A DNA stretch of 64,000 nt. Origin: Prochlorococcus sp. AG-442-M23. GTDB lineage: Bacteria > Cyanobacteriota > Cyanobacteriia > PCC-6307 > Cyanobiaceae. The stretch covers positions 155,904 to 219,903 of the forward strand of contig QCPW01000002.1 in NCBI GenBank assembly GCA_003209655.1, given 5' to 3'. The notes under the pieces are model-generated. The model saw only the letters and a program-made list of their open reading frames with translations, made no database searches and was not told where the DNA came from. The position numbers and the translations under genes were made by a program. Below, one piece after another: positions 29,926 through 41,908 of the stretch. Positions within the stretch are counted from its first letter, which is position 1; each line of letters begins with the position of its first letter.

Positions 29926-31884
29926 TTATAACTCGTGAAAATATTCATATATATCATTTACTGAATTTTTTCCAAGTCCTTTAACTTTTGATAAATCCTC
30001 TTTAGTTGCTATTCTTATCGCGTCTATTGATTTAAAATGCTCAAGCAATTCTCTTATTCTTGATGGTCCTAATCCACTGATTTGGGACAATTGCGACCTA
30101 TTCATTCTTTTAGATCTTTTTTCTCTATGAAAAGATAATGCAAATCTATGTGCTTCATCTCTTATCCTTCTTAATAAGAGAACTCCTTTTTGATTTTCAT
30201 CAGTATCAAGAGGCTTAGTAAAACCTGGAATAAATATTTCTTCCTTTTTTTTTGCCAATGAACATATAGTAACTTCTTCCTCAAGATTTAATTCTTTTAA
30301 TGCTTTAATAGCTGAATTTAACTGCCCTTTACCTCCGTCAATCATTATTAAATCAGGCCAATCTGATAAAAGTTCATTGTCTAATTTGCTATTCGTTTTA
30401 TCATTTAATATTGAAAAATCACCTCCGCTTTTTTTAAATCTTGACCATTTTCTAAACCTTCTATGTATTACTTCATATATCGAGGCAAAATCATCACTAT
30501 GACCTATAAAAACGTTTGTATCTTTAATTTTATATTTCCTATAGTGCTGTTTAGAAGGAATACCATCTATAAAAACGACTTGTGATGCTACAGGGTCTGT
30601 ACCTTGAATATGGCTTATATCATAACCTTCAATTCTTTTAGGTTGTTCGCTTAATTCAAGTATTTGAGCAAGATCCTCAATTGATGATTCATTATCTTGT
30701 ATCCCATTTAATATTCTATCTAATTCCAATTTCGCATTTTTTATAACCATCTCTACAGTTTCATGTTTTTTATTTCTTTTTGGGATTATGATCTTTACTT
30801 TCTTTTTTCTTAGCTCAGTTAACCAATCCTCTATGGTTGTCTGTTTTGGCAGTTTATATTGGATAAGAATTTCTGATGGTATTTCTACGCCTTCAACATT
30901 CATATAATGCTCTTCTAATACTCTTTGTAGAATAAGATTCTCATCTTCATTATTTAATTTTTGACTATATCCAATTCTCCCAATGAGCTTACCAGACCTC
31001 ATTTGGAAAATTTGTATACTAGCTACATTTTTTTCTGAAACTATTCCAAATATATCTCTATTAATTGAAGAATCTGGTATTGATATTTTTTGTGATTCAG
31101 TTAATAATTTTAAACCTGAAATTTGGTCCCTTATTTTTGCTGCATTCTCATAATCTAAATCATTTGAAAATTGCAACATTTTTTTTTGTAAAAATATTTC
31201 TAAGTCATCATTTCTACCCTGAAATATCATAGATACTTGTTTCATTATTTTTTTATAATCGTCAGATGATATTACTTCTTGGCAAACACCTGGACATCTT
31301 CCTATTGAAAAATTCAAACAAGTTCTATCTTTATATACTGGCCTAGGTCTTTGTCTAAGTGGAAATATTTTTTTTATCGTAAATAATGTTCTCCTTAATA
31401 ATCCGACGTCAACATAAGGGCCATAATATCTATCTAAATTATTTCTATTTCTTCTTCTTCTTGTAATAAATATTCGAGGATATTTTTCGCTCCAAGTTAT
31501 GCAAAGATATGGATATTTCTTGTCATCCTTTAAAAGAATATTAAAGTATGGTTTGTTTGTTTTTATTAAATTTGACTCTAAATTTAGTGCTTCATATTCG
31601 CTATCTGTGACTATAATTTCTATTTCAGTTATTTGACGAACCATCAAACTTAATCTTGGAGTTAAATCTGAAAAATTATTGAAATAACTACTTACTCTAC
31701 TGCGTAGTTTTTTAGATTTACCAATATAAAGTAAATTATTATCTATGTCTTTAAAAAGATAACAACCAGATGACTTTGGAATTTCGGATAATCTTGATTT
31801 TAATAGATCCTTATTATTAATTAATTTATATTCAATTTTTAGATTATATTTGTTATCTATTTTTTCGATATAGGAATTACTCAT
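29926..31884 (-). CDS. uvrC: Excinuclease ABC subunit C
   Basis: GIY-YIG GCYLFKDIDNNLLYIGKSKKLRSRVSSYF; EGYDISHIQGTDPVASQVVF; C-terminal HhH. Confidence 0.97.
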   Translation of the reverse strand: MSNSYIEKIDNKYNLKIEYKLINNKDLLKSRLSEIPKSSGCYLFKDIDNNLLYIGKSKKLRSRVSSYFNNFSDLTPRLSLMVRQITEIEIIVTDSEYEALNLESNLIKTNKPYFNILLKDDKKYPYLCITWSEKYPRIFITRRRRNRNNLDRYYGPYVDVGLLRRTLFTIKKIFPLRQRPRPVYKDRTCLNFSIGRCPGVCQEVISSDDYKKIMKQVSMIFQGRNDDLEIFLQKKMLQFSNDLDYENAAKIRDQISGLKLLTESQKISIPDSSINRDIFGIVSEKNVASIQIFQMRSGKLIGRIGYSQKLNNEDENLILQRVLEEHYMNVEGVEIPSEILIQYKLPKQTTIEDWLTELRKKKVKIIIPKRNKKHETVEMVIKNAKLELDRILNGIQDNESSIEDLAQILELSEQPKRIEGYDISHIQGTDPVASQVVFIDGIPSKQHYRKYKIKDTNVFIGHSDDFASIYEVIHRRFRKWSRFKKSGGDFSILNDKTNSKLDNELLSDWPDLIMIDGGKGQLNSAIKALKELNLEEEVTICSLAKKKEEIFIPGFTKPLDTDENQKGVLLLRRIRDEAHRFALSFHREKRSKRMNRSQLSQISGLGPSRIRELLEHFKSIDAIRIATKEDLSKVKGLGKNSVNDIYEYFHEL

Positions 31885-31893
31885 TTATAATGA

Positions 31894-32382
31894 TTAACCT
31901 CCGTAATTCCAGCCAGTTGAAGATAAATTTAGTGAGTCAACATCATTATTCAAATAAGCAGATTGTACTTCTCCTACAAAAACGGTATGGTCTCCATGAA
32001 TAACACTTCCAACAACATTACATTCAACTCCACCCACACTATCAACTAAAATAGGCAATCCAAGCTCACCCAAATTAAATTCAACAGATTCAAATCTACC
32101 TCCTAATGCTTTTTGGGGTTTAAAGAAAACAGCTGCCAGATCCTTTTGATCACTTTTGAGCACATTTAATGAGAACTTATTGGTGGAGTTTATTATTTCA
32201 TGACTAGAACCCTCTGCTCTAACTGCCATTACGACTAATGGGGGAGTGAATGAACCTTGGGTCACCCAACTAGCAGTAAATCCATTCACCTCATTTTTGT
32301 CCTCGTCTCTAACTCCACAAATGAATAATCCGTGAGGTATTTTTCTTAATAAGATTTTTTTTGCTTCTAGATTTAATGTCAT
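31894..32382 (-). CDS. Flavin reductase-like domain protein
   Basis: GLFICGVRDEDKNEVNGFTASWVTQGSFTPPLVVMAV...HTVFVGEVQSA. Confidence 0.85.
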   Translation of the reverse strand: MTLNLEAKKILLRKIPHGLFICGVRDEDKNEVNGFTASWVTQGSFTPPLVVMAVRAEGSSHEIINSTNKFSLNVLKSDQKDLAAVFFKPQKALGGRFESVEFNLGELGLPILVDSVGGVECNVVGSVIHGDHTVFVGEVQSAYLNNDVDSLNLSSTGWNYGG

Positions 32383-32441
32383 AATTGATTTATCTAATAA
32401 ACTTATTTTAACTAAATTTCTTATTCGATCATAATAAATTC

Positions 32442-32915
32442 ATGAAAATTCTTTATCCAGGTACATTTGATCCTTTAACAAATGGGCATATTGATTTAAT
32501 AGAAAGGGCTGAAAAACTATTTAGCAATCTAGTAGTAGCTGTTTTAGAAAATACTTCTAAAACACCAACATTTAATCTTCAAAGAAGAATATTACAAATA
32601 AAAAATTCTCTTTCTCATTTACCTAATATTGAAGTTATTTCTTATTCCGGACTGACTGTCGATTGTGCAAATGATCTAAAAGCAAATCTTATTCTAAGAG
32701 GTTTAAGAGCAATGAGTGATTTTGAGTATGAACTCCAGATTGCTCATACAAATAAATCTCTTAATAATGATATTGAAACTATATTTTTATCGACAAATAC
32801 AAATTATAGTTTTCTTAGTAGTTCTTTAGTAAAAGAAGTGGCAAAATTTGGTGGTGAAATTAATCACATGGTACCTCCCTTTGTCGAAAGGGATTTAAAA
32901 GAATATTTTAATTAA
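32442..32915 (+). CDS. coaD: Phosphopantetheine adenylyltransferase
   Basis: [23 protein letters not shown]...[24 protein letters not shown]. Confidence 0.97.
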   Translation: MKILYPGTFDPLTNGHIDLIERAEKLFSNLVVAVLENTSKTPTFNLQRRILQIKNSLSHLPNIEVISYSGLTVDCANDLKANLILRGLRAMSDFEYELQIAHTNKSLNNDIETIFLSTNTNYSFLSSSLVKEVAKFGGEINHMVPPFVERDLKEYFN

Positions 32916-32919
32916 TATT

Positions 32920-34149
32920 TTATTTACAAGATTTCAAGTAATAAATATCACGTAATAATTTATAGGCTTTTTCTTTGTCAATATCATTAGAATTTTGGAT
33001 AATGCTTATAATTATTGGCTTTTCATTTTTATATAAAAAACCAGATAAAGCAAAGACATTTGAGAGAGTACCAGTTTTTCCAAAAAACTTTCCAGACAAT
33101 TCACTATTTACAAATGTATTAGCTAATGTTCCTCTTACTCCCATAATTGAGAGTGAAGATTGATAAGTTTGAAAATCGTTAGAATATCTCATTTTATCTA
33201 AAAACAATACAACTAACTTTGTAGTAATTTTATTTTTTCTAGACAATCCACTAGCATCTGCAAAGTATGTATTAGTTAATGGGAGCCCTTTATTTTCTAA
33301 CCATTTTTTCAATTTTATGTAGTCATTATCGTTCCATGTATTTGAAGCATTTTTAAAGAGAGATTCAGCTGTAAAATTATGACTTTCAGAATTTGTTAGA
33401 GTTAATAATGAAAGAATTGGAGTTGAATATATTTTATTTATCTCTTTAATATCTTTTAAATAAAATGTTTTTTTTGAATCAAAAAAATCTATATTTACTT
33501 TTGAATTTGGAAATTTATTTTTTAAATAGTTTTTAATAAAATTTTTTAAAGCATAAATATCTTCATATTTATTTTTATTACTTTCTATTGCCAGAGATGT
33601 AATTGGAGATCCATATTCGTAAAGTTTATCAGTATTTGTCCAACCATTAGGCCAATTTAATTTTGAATCAATTTCTACAATATTAAAGTTAATAATTTTA
33701 TTTTCTTTAACATTTGAAATTAGTTCGATTATATTTTCATAATTAAGATCTGGATCACCTTGACCGAGCAAATAATAATTGTTTTTATTTTTTTTAAATA
33801 AGGAAGTTTTTAAATTATTATTTAATTTATATTTACTTAAAACATAAGCTGAAGAGAATAATTTTTGATTTGATGCTGGCAACCTCGGAACTTCATCATT
33901 GTAGGAACTAATTATTGTGCCAAAATTATTGATAATTGATACACTAAAAGAATCATCAAGCGTTTGATTCAATAAAGCATCATAAGTAGGACATTTTTTA
34001 TTTTTAGTAATTATTCCAGGGAAATTAAAATAAATACTATTTAAAATAGTTATTTTCTTATTTGTTAGTAAATATCTTATTAAGAAGGGAGATATTACTA
34101 ATAAAATAAAAATTAAGAAAAATGAATAAATTTTTTTTATCACATTCAA
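32920..34149 (-). CDS. dacB: D-alanyl-D-alanine carboxypeptidase/endopeptidase (peptidase S13 family)
   Basis: LPASNQKLFSSAYVL (SxxK), DASGLSRKNKIT, GKFFGKTGTLSNVFALSGFL (KTG). Confidence 0.88.
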   Translation of the reverse strand: MNVIKKIYSFFLIFILLVISPFLIRYLLTNKKITILNSIYFNFPGIITKNKKCPTYDALLNQTLDDSFSVSIINNFGTIISSYNDEVPRLPASNQKLFSSAYVLSKYKLNNNLKTSLFKKNKNNYYLLGQGDPDLNYENIIELISNVKENKIINFNIVEIDSKLNWPNGWTNTDKLYEYGSPITSLAIESNKNKYEDIYALKNFIKNYLKNKFPNSKVNIDFFDSKKTFYLKDIKEINKIYSTPILSLLTLTNSESHNFTAESLFKNASNTWNDNDYIKLKKWLENKGLPLTNTYFADASGLSRKNKITTKLVVLFLDKMRYSNDFQTYQSSLSIMGVRGTLANTFVNSELSGKFFGKTGTLSNVFALSGFLYKNEKPIIISIIQNSNDIDKEKAYKLLRDIYYLKSCK

Positions 34150-34150
34150 T

Positions 34151-34777
34151 CTATAAATTTAAAAAAATAGATTCATTATCGGGTTTAATTTCAAATTCTT
34201 TTTTAAAAAAATATTTATTGTTTTCTTCCTTGAAAAGCAACCAGTTATTTGGATAAATATGCATAAGGGCAGCTTTATTTAAAGGCTGAAGAAAATAAAT
34301 ATTTTTCCATGTTTTGACAAAGGTTTTACGTCTCTCTCTAATAACGCTTCCTATACCAATATTTACATCTTCAAATTTTGGATTTAAAGAATAATGTGTT
34401 CCTTGATAATTATAAGACATAGGTTCAAATGAATCGAAATCATATGACTGAGGTAGTATCGATATCATTGCACTATCAATATTGTTTATATTATTTGATT
34501 CATTAAATGATTTAAAAGTAAAAATTTTATCTTTGATATCTGGATAGTCTCTTTGAGCCAAAGCCACAGCACCTTGATCAGCAAAAGTTATGAAAACATT
34601 ACTATTTTTAGCTAATATCTTGTAGATAGTTATTCCAATTCTGTTAAACTTCAATCCTTCAAAATTAAATTCAATAGTAAATCTTTTATTTGAATCTAAT
34701 AAACTTGGAATAATTGCATCCTCCATGTTCTTAAGAGATTCATTTAAATCTTTAGGTAGTCTGTAATTAGTTTCCAT
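34151..34777 (-). CDS. DUF1995 family protein
   Basis: LPKDLNESLKNMEDAIIPSLLDSNKRFTIEFNFEGLKFNRIGITIYKIL...FADQGAVALAQRDYP. Confidence 0.75.
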   Translation of the reverse strand: METNYRLPKDLNESLKNMEDAIIPSLLDSNKRFTIEFNFEGLKFNRIGITIYKILAKNSNVFITFADQGAVALAQRDYPDIKDKIFTFKSFNESNNINNIDSAMISILPQSYDFDSFEPMSYNYQGTHYSLNPKFEDVNIGIGSVIRERRKTFVKTWKNIYFLQPLNKAALMHIYPNNWLLFKEENNKYFFKKEFEIKPDNESIFLNL

Positions 34778-35949
34778 TAAAATTTATAAATACATATTTG
34801 AATAAGTTCTAAAAATTTATCTATTTCTGACTTATTGTTTATTGAACCTAAACTAACACGAATATTTGAATATAGTTCATCATCTTTTAAACCAATATTT
34901 TTAAGTGTTGAGCTAGGTTTCCCAGATGAGCTTGAACAAGCACTTCCACTACTTATAGCTATTCTATTTTCTGACATGAAATTAACGATCTTATAGGCCC
35001 TTATAGGCTCAAATAGTTTATTTAATAGTAAAAAAGAAATATGATTGGGAAGCCTATGTTTAATACTACCCGTAATCTTTATGTGATTATTATCCTTAAT
35101 TTTTTGAAAAAAATAATTTTTAAGTTTATCAATGTTATTAGAAGGAAATTCAGTTATGTAATCATATAATTTTATTTTCCCTTTAATATTCTTTAATGAT
35201 TCATACATTCCAGCGATTAATGGCAAAGATTGGGTACCTTGTCTAATTGAATATTCCTGAGTAATTGATATGTCTTTATTTTTTAAAATTTGTCTAGAAT
35301 TTTCTCTTGTTAAAAGAATACCGATACCTTTTGGACCTCCAAATTTGTGAGCAGATAAACTTAAAAAATCACATTTAAGATTTTTCCAACTGAATATTCC
35401 ATTACTTAAAATTTGAGTTCCATCTAAATGGAACAATATATTTAATTCTTCACATTTTGAACCTATAAATTGAACAGGTTGTATTGTCCCAATTTCACTT
35501 TGTCCCCAAATAATTGATGCAAGCTTAGTCTCTTTAGTTAACATTTTATCGATATTAGAAATATTTAAAATTCCATCATTATTTACCTTCCATTCGAATA
35601 TATCCCAATTTTGTTTTCTTAGTTTATTAGCACAAATAATTGTTGCTTGATGTTCAACATTTGAAATAACAACTCTAGCATTTTTAAATTTCTCATAAAT
35701 ATTATTAAATACAATATTTGTTGATTCCGAGGAACCAGAAGTAAAAATTATATCCTCTGGTTCTGCTTCAAATATATAAGCAATTTCAGATCTAATTTTT
35801 TCAAGATATGTAGAGCATTTAATCCCTAGCTCATATGTAGATGATGGGTTATGCCAATAATTCCTATAAGTTGAATTTATTTTATTTAAAACATTCTCAG
35901 ATAATGGAGTTGTGGATGCATTATCTAAATAGATAAAATTATTTTCCAT
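34777..35949 (-). CDS. Cysteine desulfurase (NifS/IscS family)
   Basis: YLDNASTTPLSENVLNKI...IFTSGSSESTN...LSAHKFGGPKGIG...SSGSACSSSSGKPS. Confidence 0.93.
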   Translation of the reverse strand: MENNFIYLDNASTTPLSENVLNKINSTYRNYWHNPSSTYELGIKCSTYLEKIRSEIAYIFEAEPEDIIFTSGSSESTNIVFNNIYEKFKNARVVISNVEHQATIICANKLRKQNWDIFEWKVNNDGILNISNIDKMLTKETKLASIIWGQSEIGTIQPVQFIGSKCEELNILFHLDGTQILSNGIFSWKNLKCDFLSLSAHKFGGPKGIGILLTRENSRQILKNKDISITQEYSIRQGTQSLPLIAGMYESLKNIKGKIKLYDYITEFPSNNIDKLKNYFFQKIKDNNHIKITGSIKHRLPNHISFLLLNKLFEPIRAYKIVNFMSENRIAISSGSACSSSSGKPSSTLKNIGLKDDELYSNIRVSLGSINNKSEIDKFLELIQICIYKF

Positions 35950-36809
35950 TAATTCACTAAAATTGATCCTGAGAAAACCTTTTTAGCATTACCGGTCATC
36001 ATGACTTCACAATCTTCTGTTGACCAATCAATTTTAAGATTACCTCCTGGTAAAGTTACTATGGTTTTTGAATTACAAAAGCCTAATTTATAAGCTGCCA
36101 CATGAATAGCACAGGCACCAGTTCCACAGGCTAAGGTTGGGCCTGCACCTCTTTCCCATACTTTTACTTTGATATTATCTCTATTTAAGATTTGACAAAA
36201 ATGAACATTAGTTTTTTCTGGAAATAATTCATTTTTTTCAAATATAGGCCCAAGTCTAGAAAGTTCAATTGACTCTAAATCTTGTAAAAAGAATATTAAA
36301 TGAGGATTTCCCATTCCTATGGCATAACCTTTGTTATTAAAATTCTTATCAATAAATTCATGTGAAGGAATTGAATTGATTTTTTTTTCAATTGTTGTTG
36401 GTATATTTTTACTATCTAAAATTGGAACTCCCATTTTTACTGTAATTTCATCATTTAAGTATTTTGCAATTTTTATACCTGCTTTAGTCTCAATTTTATA
36501 TTCTATATTTTTATTCTTCATTGAATCATTAACATGGAGATACTCAACTAAACACCTAATTCCGTTACCACACATTTGTGCTTCAGAGCCATCTGAATTA
36601 AAGATTATCATTTTTGCATAATTATCTTCATTAGGTTCTTCTATAAAAATCACACCATCTGCTCCAATACCAAATTGCCTGTTGCAAATTTTTTTTATAT
36701 CAAAAAATTTATTTGTCTTATAATTTTTATATAAATCATTTCCTCTGGAATCAATTACTACGAAATCATTTCCATTACCTTGATATTTTTCAAAAGTTAT
36801 ATTTTTCAT
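35949..36809 (-). CDS. dapF: Diaminopimelate epimerase
   Basis: FEKYQGNGNDFVVIDSR...AQMCGNGIRCL...WERGAGPTLACGTGACA. Confidence 0.97.
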   Translation of the reverse strand: MKNITFEKYQGNGNDFVVIDSRGNDLYKNYKTNKFFDIKKICNRQFGIGADGVIFIEEPNEDNYAKMIIFNSDGSEAQMCGNGIRCLVEYLHVNDSMKNKNIEYKIETKAGIKIAKYLNDEITVKMGVPILDSKNIPTTIEKKINSIPSHEFIDKNFNNKGYAIGMGNPHLIFFLQDLESIELSRLGPIFEKNELFPEKTNVHFCQILNRDNIKVKVWERGAGPTLACGTGACAIHVAAYKLGFCNSKTIVTLPGGNLKIDWSTEDCEVMMTGNAKKVFSGSILVN

Positions 36810-36916
36810 TTGTAGATAATATATTTTAAATTTTAATTATAAATTATTCCTTTTAACAATCTATTTCTATTTTATACAATGGATATTAAAATAATAATTT
36901 AACAAATAAAAATTAA

Positions 36917-39487
36917 GTGATTTCTCCCGATAAACAATATGAGGCTGATACCAATTTATATAATCCATCTGAAATAGAAAATAAATGGCAGTCAATATGG
37001 TCAGAAAACAAATTATATAAAACCAATGAATTAACTGAGAATAGCGATAAATTTTATGCCTTATCAATGTTCCCCTACCCTTCAGGTAATCTTCATATGG
37101 GACATGTTAGGAATTATGTTATTACAGACTTAATAGCTCGGTTTCAAAGATTTAAGGGTAAATCTGTTTTGCATCCAATGGGTTGGGACGCTTTTGGTTT
37201 ACCTGCTGAGAATGCTGCGATTGAAAGAGGAATTAGTCCAAGTGTCTGGACTAAAAAAAATATTTCTCATATGAAGTCACAATTAAAGCTTTTGGGACTA
37301 TCAGTTGATTGGGATAGGGAATTTGCGACCTGTGATGAAAATTACTATATTTGGACACAATATCTATTTTTAGAGTTATACAAGGCAGGTCTTGTATATC
37401 AAAAGGAATCAGAAGTTAATTGGGATCCGGTAGATAATACAGTCTTAGCGAATGAACAAGTTGACTCTGAGGGTAAATCCTGGAGATCTGGGGCAATAGT
37501 TGAAAAGAAATTATTAAAGCAATGGTTTTTAAGGATTACCAATTATGCAGATGAGTTATTAAAGGATTTAGAAAAATTAGATAACTGGCCAGAAAGAGTA
37601 AAAATAATGCAAGATAATTGGATTGGTAAGTCAATTGGTACAAATATTAATTTCAATATCATTAGTAATCCAGAAGATAAAATAACTGTATTCACAACAA
37701 GAGCAGATACTTTATTTGGAGTTACATATTTAGCAATTTCTGTTAATAATTCATTAATTAAAAATATTTCTGATGAGGCAATCTTACAAGATATAGATAA
37801 ACTAAAACAATATCTAAATAAAAATAAAAACAATGAACTTGAAAAAATTGGAATAAAAACCAACTTAATAGCTATAAATCCAATTAATTCTGAACCTATA
37901 CCTATTTGGGTTGCAAGTTATGTTCTTGATGAATATGGTACAGGAGCTGTTATGGGTGTACCAGCTCATGATCTAAGGGATTTTGAATTTGCTAGGAAAA
38001 ACAATATTGATATTAAACAAGTGATAATAAAGGATAAAAGCGAACTATTTAACGAGCTTGATAATGCTTATTTAGAAAATGGATATCTTATTAATTCAAA
38101 TCAATATGATGGTATAGCAAATACTATTGCTAAATTAAAAATTTCAGAGGAGGGTGTAAATAATGGATGGGCCGAAAATAAGATCCAATATCGTTTAAGA
38201 GATTGGTTAATATCTAGACAAAGATATTGGGGATGTCCAATACCCATAGTTAATTGCAAAAAATGTGGATCTGTTCCTTTAAACCAAACGGAATTGCCTG
38301 TTTCCTTACCAAAAGATATAGAAATCTCTGCTAATAAGATTAATGCTTTAGGTGAGAATAATAATTGGATAAATACAACATGTCCAAAATGTGGAATAGC
38401 GGCAAGAAAAGAAACTGATACTATGGACACTTTCATGTGTTCATCTTGGTATTTTTTAAGATATCCATCTTCAAAATGTTCAACTAAACCATTTGAAAAG
38501 ATAGAAATTAATAAGTGGTTGCCTGTAGATCAATATGTTGGAGGAGTAGAGCATGCAATCTTGCATTTGTTATATGCAAGATTTTTCACTAAAGCCTTGC
38601 GTGATAATGAACTTTTTGAAATTGATGAACCATTCAAAAAACTATTAACGCAAGGAATGGTTCAGGCAGCAGCCTATAAAAACAATAAAACTGGTAAATA
38701 TATTTCACCTTCCGATATTACTGACCTATCAAATCCTACAGATCCAATTGACAATTCTAAACTCGAAGTTCTTTTCGAGAAGATGTCTAAGTCAAAATAT
38801 AATGGAATAGACCCTGAATCAGTAATAAAAAAATATGGGGCAGATACAGCAAGAATGTTTATATTATTTAAAGCACCACCAGAAAAAGATTTAGAATGGG
38901 GAGATACAGATGTTGAAGGACAATTTAGATTTTTAAGTAGGATTTGGAAGCTTTATATAAATTGTTCAAAAGATATAAATAGTAAAAGTAAGTTCTATCC
39001 AGATAAAGAAAAATCTTTAATTAAGTCAATGAACATTGCTATAAAAGAAATCTCAAATGACATATTAAATAACCAATTTAATACTGCGATTTCAGAACTA
39101 ATGAAGTTTTATAATTCATTATCAAATTCCATTAATGACGTAAACAATAATTTAAAAAAAGAGGCTTTAAAAACATTTTGCATTTTGTTGGCTCCATTTG
39201 CACCTCATATTGCAGAAGAAATATGGCATCTTATAGGTTTTAAAAATTCTGTGCATTTAGAACACTGGCCTTCCTTTAATGCCGAAGCACTAAAGGAAGA
39301 TTCATATGAACTAGTGATACAAGTGAATGGAAAAGTTAGAGATAAAGTTAATATTAATAATGATATGAATGAAGATCAAATTAAAGAATTGACTCTTAAA
39401 AGGCTTAACATATTAAAGTGGACTCAGGATAAGGAAATAAGAAAAATAATTATAGTTAAAGGAAAAATTATTAATATTGTTGTTTAA
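36917..39487 (+). CDS. leuS: Leucyl-tRNA synthetase
   Basis: [31 protein letters not shown] start. Confidence 0.97.
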   Translation: MISPDKQYEADTNLYNPSEIENKWQSIWSENKLYKTNELTENSDKFYALSMFPYPSGNLHMGHVRNYVITDLIARFQRFKGKSVLHPMGWDAFGLPAENAAIERGISPSVWTKKNISHMKSQLKLLGLSVDWDREFATCDENYYIWTQYLFLELYKAGLVYQKESEVNWDPVDNTVLANEQVDSEGKSWRSGAIVEKKLLKQWFLRITNYADELLKDLEKLDNWPERVKIMQDNWIGKSIGTNINFNIISNPEDKITVFTTRADTLFGVTYLAISVNNSLIKNISDEAILQDIDKLKQYLNKNKNNELEKIGIKTNLIAINPINSEPIPIWVASYVLDEYGTGAVMGVPAHDLRDFEFARKNNIDIKQVIIKDKSELFNELDNAYLENGYLINSNQYDGIANTIAKLKISEEGVNNGWAENKIQYRLRDWLISRQRYWGCPIPIVNCKKCGSVPLNQTELPVSLPKDIEISANKINALGENNNWINTTCPKCGIAARKETDTMDTFMCSSWYFLRYPSSKCSTKPFEKIEINKWLPVDQYVGGVEHAILHLLYARFFTKALRDNELFEIDEPFKKLLTQGMVQAAAYKNNKTGKYISPSDITDLSNPTDPIDNSKLEVLFEKMSKSKYNGIDPESVIKKYGADTARMFILFKAPPEKDLEWGDTDVEGQFRFLSRIWKLYINCSKDINSKSKFYPDKEKSLIKSMNIAIKEISNDILNNQFNTAISELMKFYNSLSNSINDVNNNLKKEALKTFCILLAPFAPHIAEEIWHLIGFKNSVHLEHWPSFNAEALKEDSYELVIQVNGKVRDKVNINNDMNEDQIKELTLKRLNILKWTQDKEIRKIIIVKGKIINIVV

Positions 39488-41067
39488 GAATTTGTTTTTT
39501 GAATGACTAATGAATTTGGATTTGACCAATCGCCCTTAACTAAATAATCATCATTACCGAAACACATTTCACGGAGTATGAAAAATATAGGTTCACTTAC
39601 TGAATTATCAAATAATGTTGTTATGTCCTTTATAGAATATTCCCCTCCATCGTCTAGTAAATTACTTACTTTTTGTTGATACTCAATAATATTTGCTGCT
39701 GCTTTCTTTCCAGCTTCAACTCCAGGTTGATCATATGCATTTATATTTACCATTTCAGCGTAGAAGGATACAGCCCTCTCAAATAAAGCGATTAAGGCAC
39801 CTAGAGAAAAACAATTTAATTTTTCTAATGTGATAGTGATACTTTGTCTGTTTTCACTAGATAGTGCTGATCTGGTTCCTTGCAAAAAACCAGAAAGATA
39901 TTCTTTAGGATTCTCTTTATCATCAAAAATATTAGTAGATGGAGAATCTAATAATTCTATAAAAATACAAAAGAAATTATCAATTCCATCTCTCAGTTGC
40001 TGAACATAAGCATGTTGATCTGTAGATCCTTTATTACCAAAAACGGAAATACCTTGATTAACTACTTCACCATTCCTATCAAATTTCTTACCTAATGATT
40101 CCATAACTAATTGCTGAAGATATTTACTAAATACCTGTAACCTATCTCTATAAGGTAATACGACCATATCTCTCTTTCCAACACCATTCCCAGTTAAATA
40201 CCATGCAGATGATAATAATGCTGCGGGATTATTTTTAAAATCACTTATACGTGTGGCATCATCCATTAATGATGCACCTTTAATAAATTCAAATATATTT
40301 TCATTAATAAGAGCTAATGGAAGTAATCCTACAGAGCTTGTGATACTCGTTCTACCTCCAACCCAATCTTGTAAATTAAATATTTTTAACCAATTTTCAG
40401 AGGTTGCTTTTTTAAATAATTTACTATCTTTCATAGTTATAGCTATAGCATTGGAATTCCATTCAAGAGAATTATTTTCGCAATGACTTTTAATAATTTC
40501 CATAGCAATTCTAGGTTCGGGCGTACCACCTGATTTACTTACTACTACAAATAATGTGGTTGATAATTTTTCAGATAACTCTTCTAACTTTTCGCTAATT
40601 AAAAAAGGATCAACATTATCGATATAAGAAAAATTTAAGCCTTTAGAGCACTTCTGTAGTGACTCTGTAATAAGTAATGGGCCTAAACCACTTCCACCAA
40701 TTCCTATCCAAAGAACATCAGTATATTTCTGATTATTTATATTGTTAATATCTCCATTTAAAATTTGTTTTCCAAATTCAGAGATTGCATTAATATCTGC
40801 GCTAATTTCCTCTCCTATTTTTGAAGATGGAGAAATTGATGGATTTCTAAGCCAATAATGTCCAACTTGTCTATTTTCATCAATATTTGAGATTGCACCA
40901 TTTTCTAATTCTTTTATTGATGAAAATACATCTATAAATTTCTCTTCTAAATTTTTTATCTCTTTACTAGTGAAATTAATTTTGCTTATGTCTAACCAAA
41001 TATTTAATTTTTTATCAAACCAAAGATAATTACAAAATTTGTCCCAACTTTCAAAATCTTTATTCAT
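39484..41067 (-). CDS. pgi: Glucose-6-phosphate isomerase
   Basis: [44 protein letters not shown]. Confidence 0.96.
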   Translation of the reverse strand: MNKDFESWDKFCNYLWFDKKLNIWLDISKINFTSKEIKNLEEKFIDVFSSIKELENGAISNIDENRQVGHYWLRNPSISPSSKIGEEISADINAISEFGKQILNGDINNINNQKYTDVLWIGIGGSGLGPLLITESLQKCSKGLNFSYIDNVDPFLISEKLEELSEKLSTTLFVVVSKSGGTPEPRIAMEIIKSHCENNSLEWNSNAIAITMKDSKLFKKATSENWLKIFNLQDWVGGRTSITSSVGLLPLALINENIFEFIKGASLMDDATRISDFKNNPAALLSSAWYLTGNGVGKRDMVVLPYRDRLQVFSKYLQQLVMESLGKKFDRNGEVVNQGISVFGNKGSTDQHAYVQQLRDGIDNFFCIFIELLDSPSTNIFDDKENPKEYLSGFLQGTRSALSSENRQSITITLEKLNCFSLGALIALFERAVSFYAEMVNINAYDQPGVEAGKKAAANIIEYQQKVSNLLDDGGEYSIKDITTLFDNSVSEPIFFILREMCFGNDDYLVKGDWSNPNSLVIQKTNS

Positions 41068-41251
41068 TTTATATTTTTGATTTTCTTAATTTTTCTTATT
41101 ATATCTAGTTTAATGTAAGTCAATCCTAATCATTTCAAATTATTTAGTTATATTATTTTTAGATAATATTGTTTGTGAATTTAAATAAATAATATTAGGG
41201 GTTTTAATTATTTATATCTCAATTATTATTCAAATAAAAAAATATCAAATT

Positions 41252-41908
41252 TTGGATAATTCATTCGATTTTTTAATCTCTCCTAATATTTTAAAACCAA
41301 AGAGATTTTCACCAAAATTAAGAATTGCGATTTTAGCTTCTGGTGAAGGTTCAAATTTTCAAGAATTGATTTACCTATCTAAATCCAATAAATTGGATAT
41401 TGACATAAAAATTTTAATCTCAAATAGACCAGAAGCTGGTTGCATATTAAAAGCTAAAAAGTCTAATATTTGCTTCAAGATAATTAAAAACTCTGATTAT
41501 GAAAAAAAGGAATCTTTTGAGAATGAAATTATAAATACAATTAAAAAAACCGACGTGGAGCTTATTGTTATGGCAGGTTGGATGAAAATAATGTCTTCGA
41601 AATTTGTTAATGAATTTAAAAATAAAATTATAAATATACATCCATCTCTGCTTCCATCTTTTAAAGGTAATAATGCAATTAATGAAGCAATGAGTTGTTG
41701 TTCTAAGATTACAGGTTGTTCTGTACATTTTGTAGAACCAGAAGTTGATAGCGGGAGATTAATTATGCAGGCAGCTTTATCTATTACTAATGAAGACAAT
41801 TTAGAAACTTTAAGTAAGAAAATACATTTCTTGGAACACAAAATACTTCCACTATCAATTTCTCAAGCTGGATTTATGCTTAGAAATGATCTTAAGGATA
41901 ATGATTAG
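41252..41908 (+). CDS. purN: Phosphoribosylglycinamide formyltransferase
   Basis: RIAILASGEGSNFQELI; VMAGWMKIMSSKFV; NIHPSLLPSFKG; GCSVHFVEPEVDSGRLI. Confidence 0.95.
   Translation: MDNSFDFLISPNILKPKRFSPKLRIAILASGEGSNFQELIYLSKSNKLDIDIKILISNRPEAGCILKAKKSNICFKIIKNSDYEKKESFENEIINTIKKTDVELIVMAGWMKIMSSKFVNEFKNKIINIHPSLLPSFKGNNAINEAMSCCSKITGCSVHFVEPEVDSGRLIMQAALSITNEDNLETLSKKIHFLEHKILPLSISQAGFMLRNDLKDND

Noticed and set aside
36867-37067. 66-aa minus-strand ORF overlapping the leuS start
   Set aside because: Aromatic/Ile-rich low-complexity frame overlapping the conserved leuS N-terminus; no support.
41447-41841. Two antisense ORFs (41447..41728, 41497..41841) in purN
   Set aside because: Both overlap well-supported purN motifs and look like reverse translations of it.
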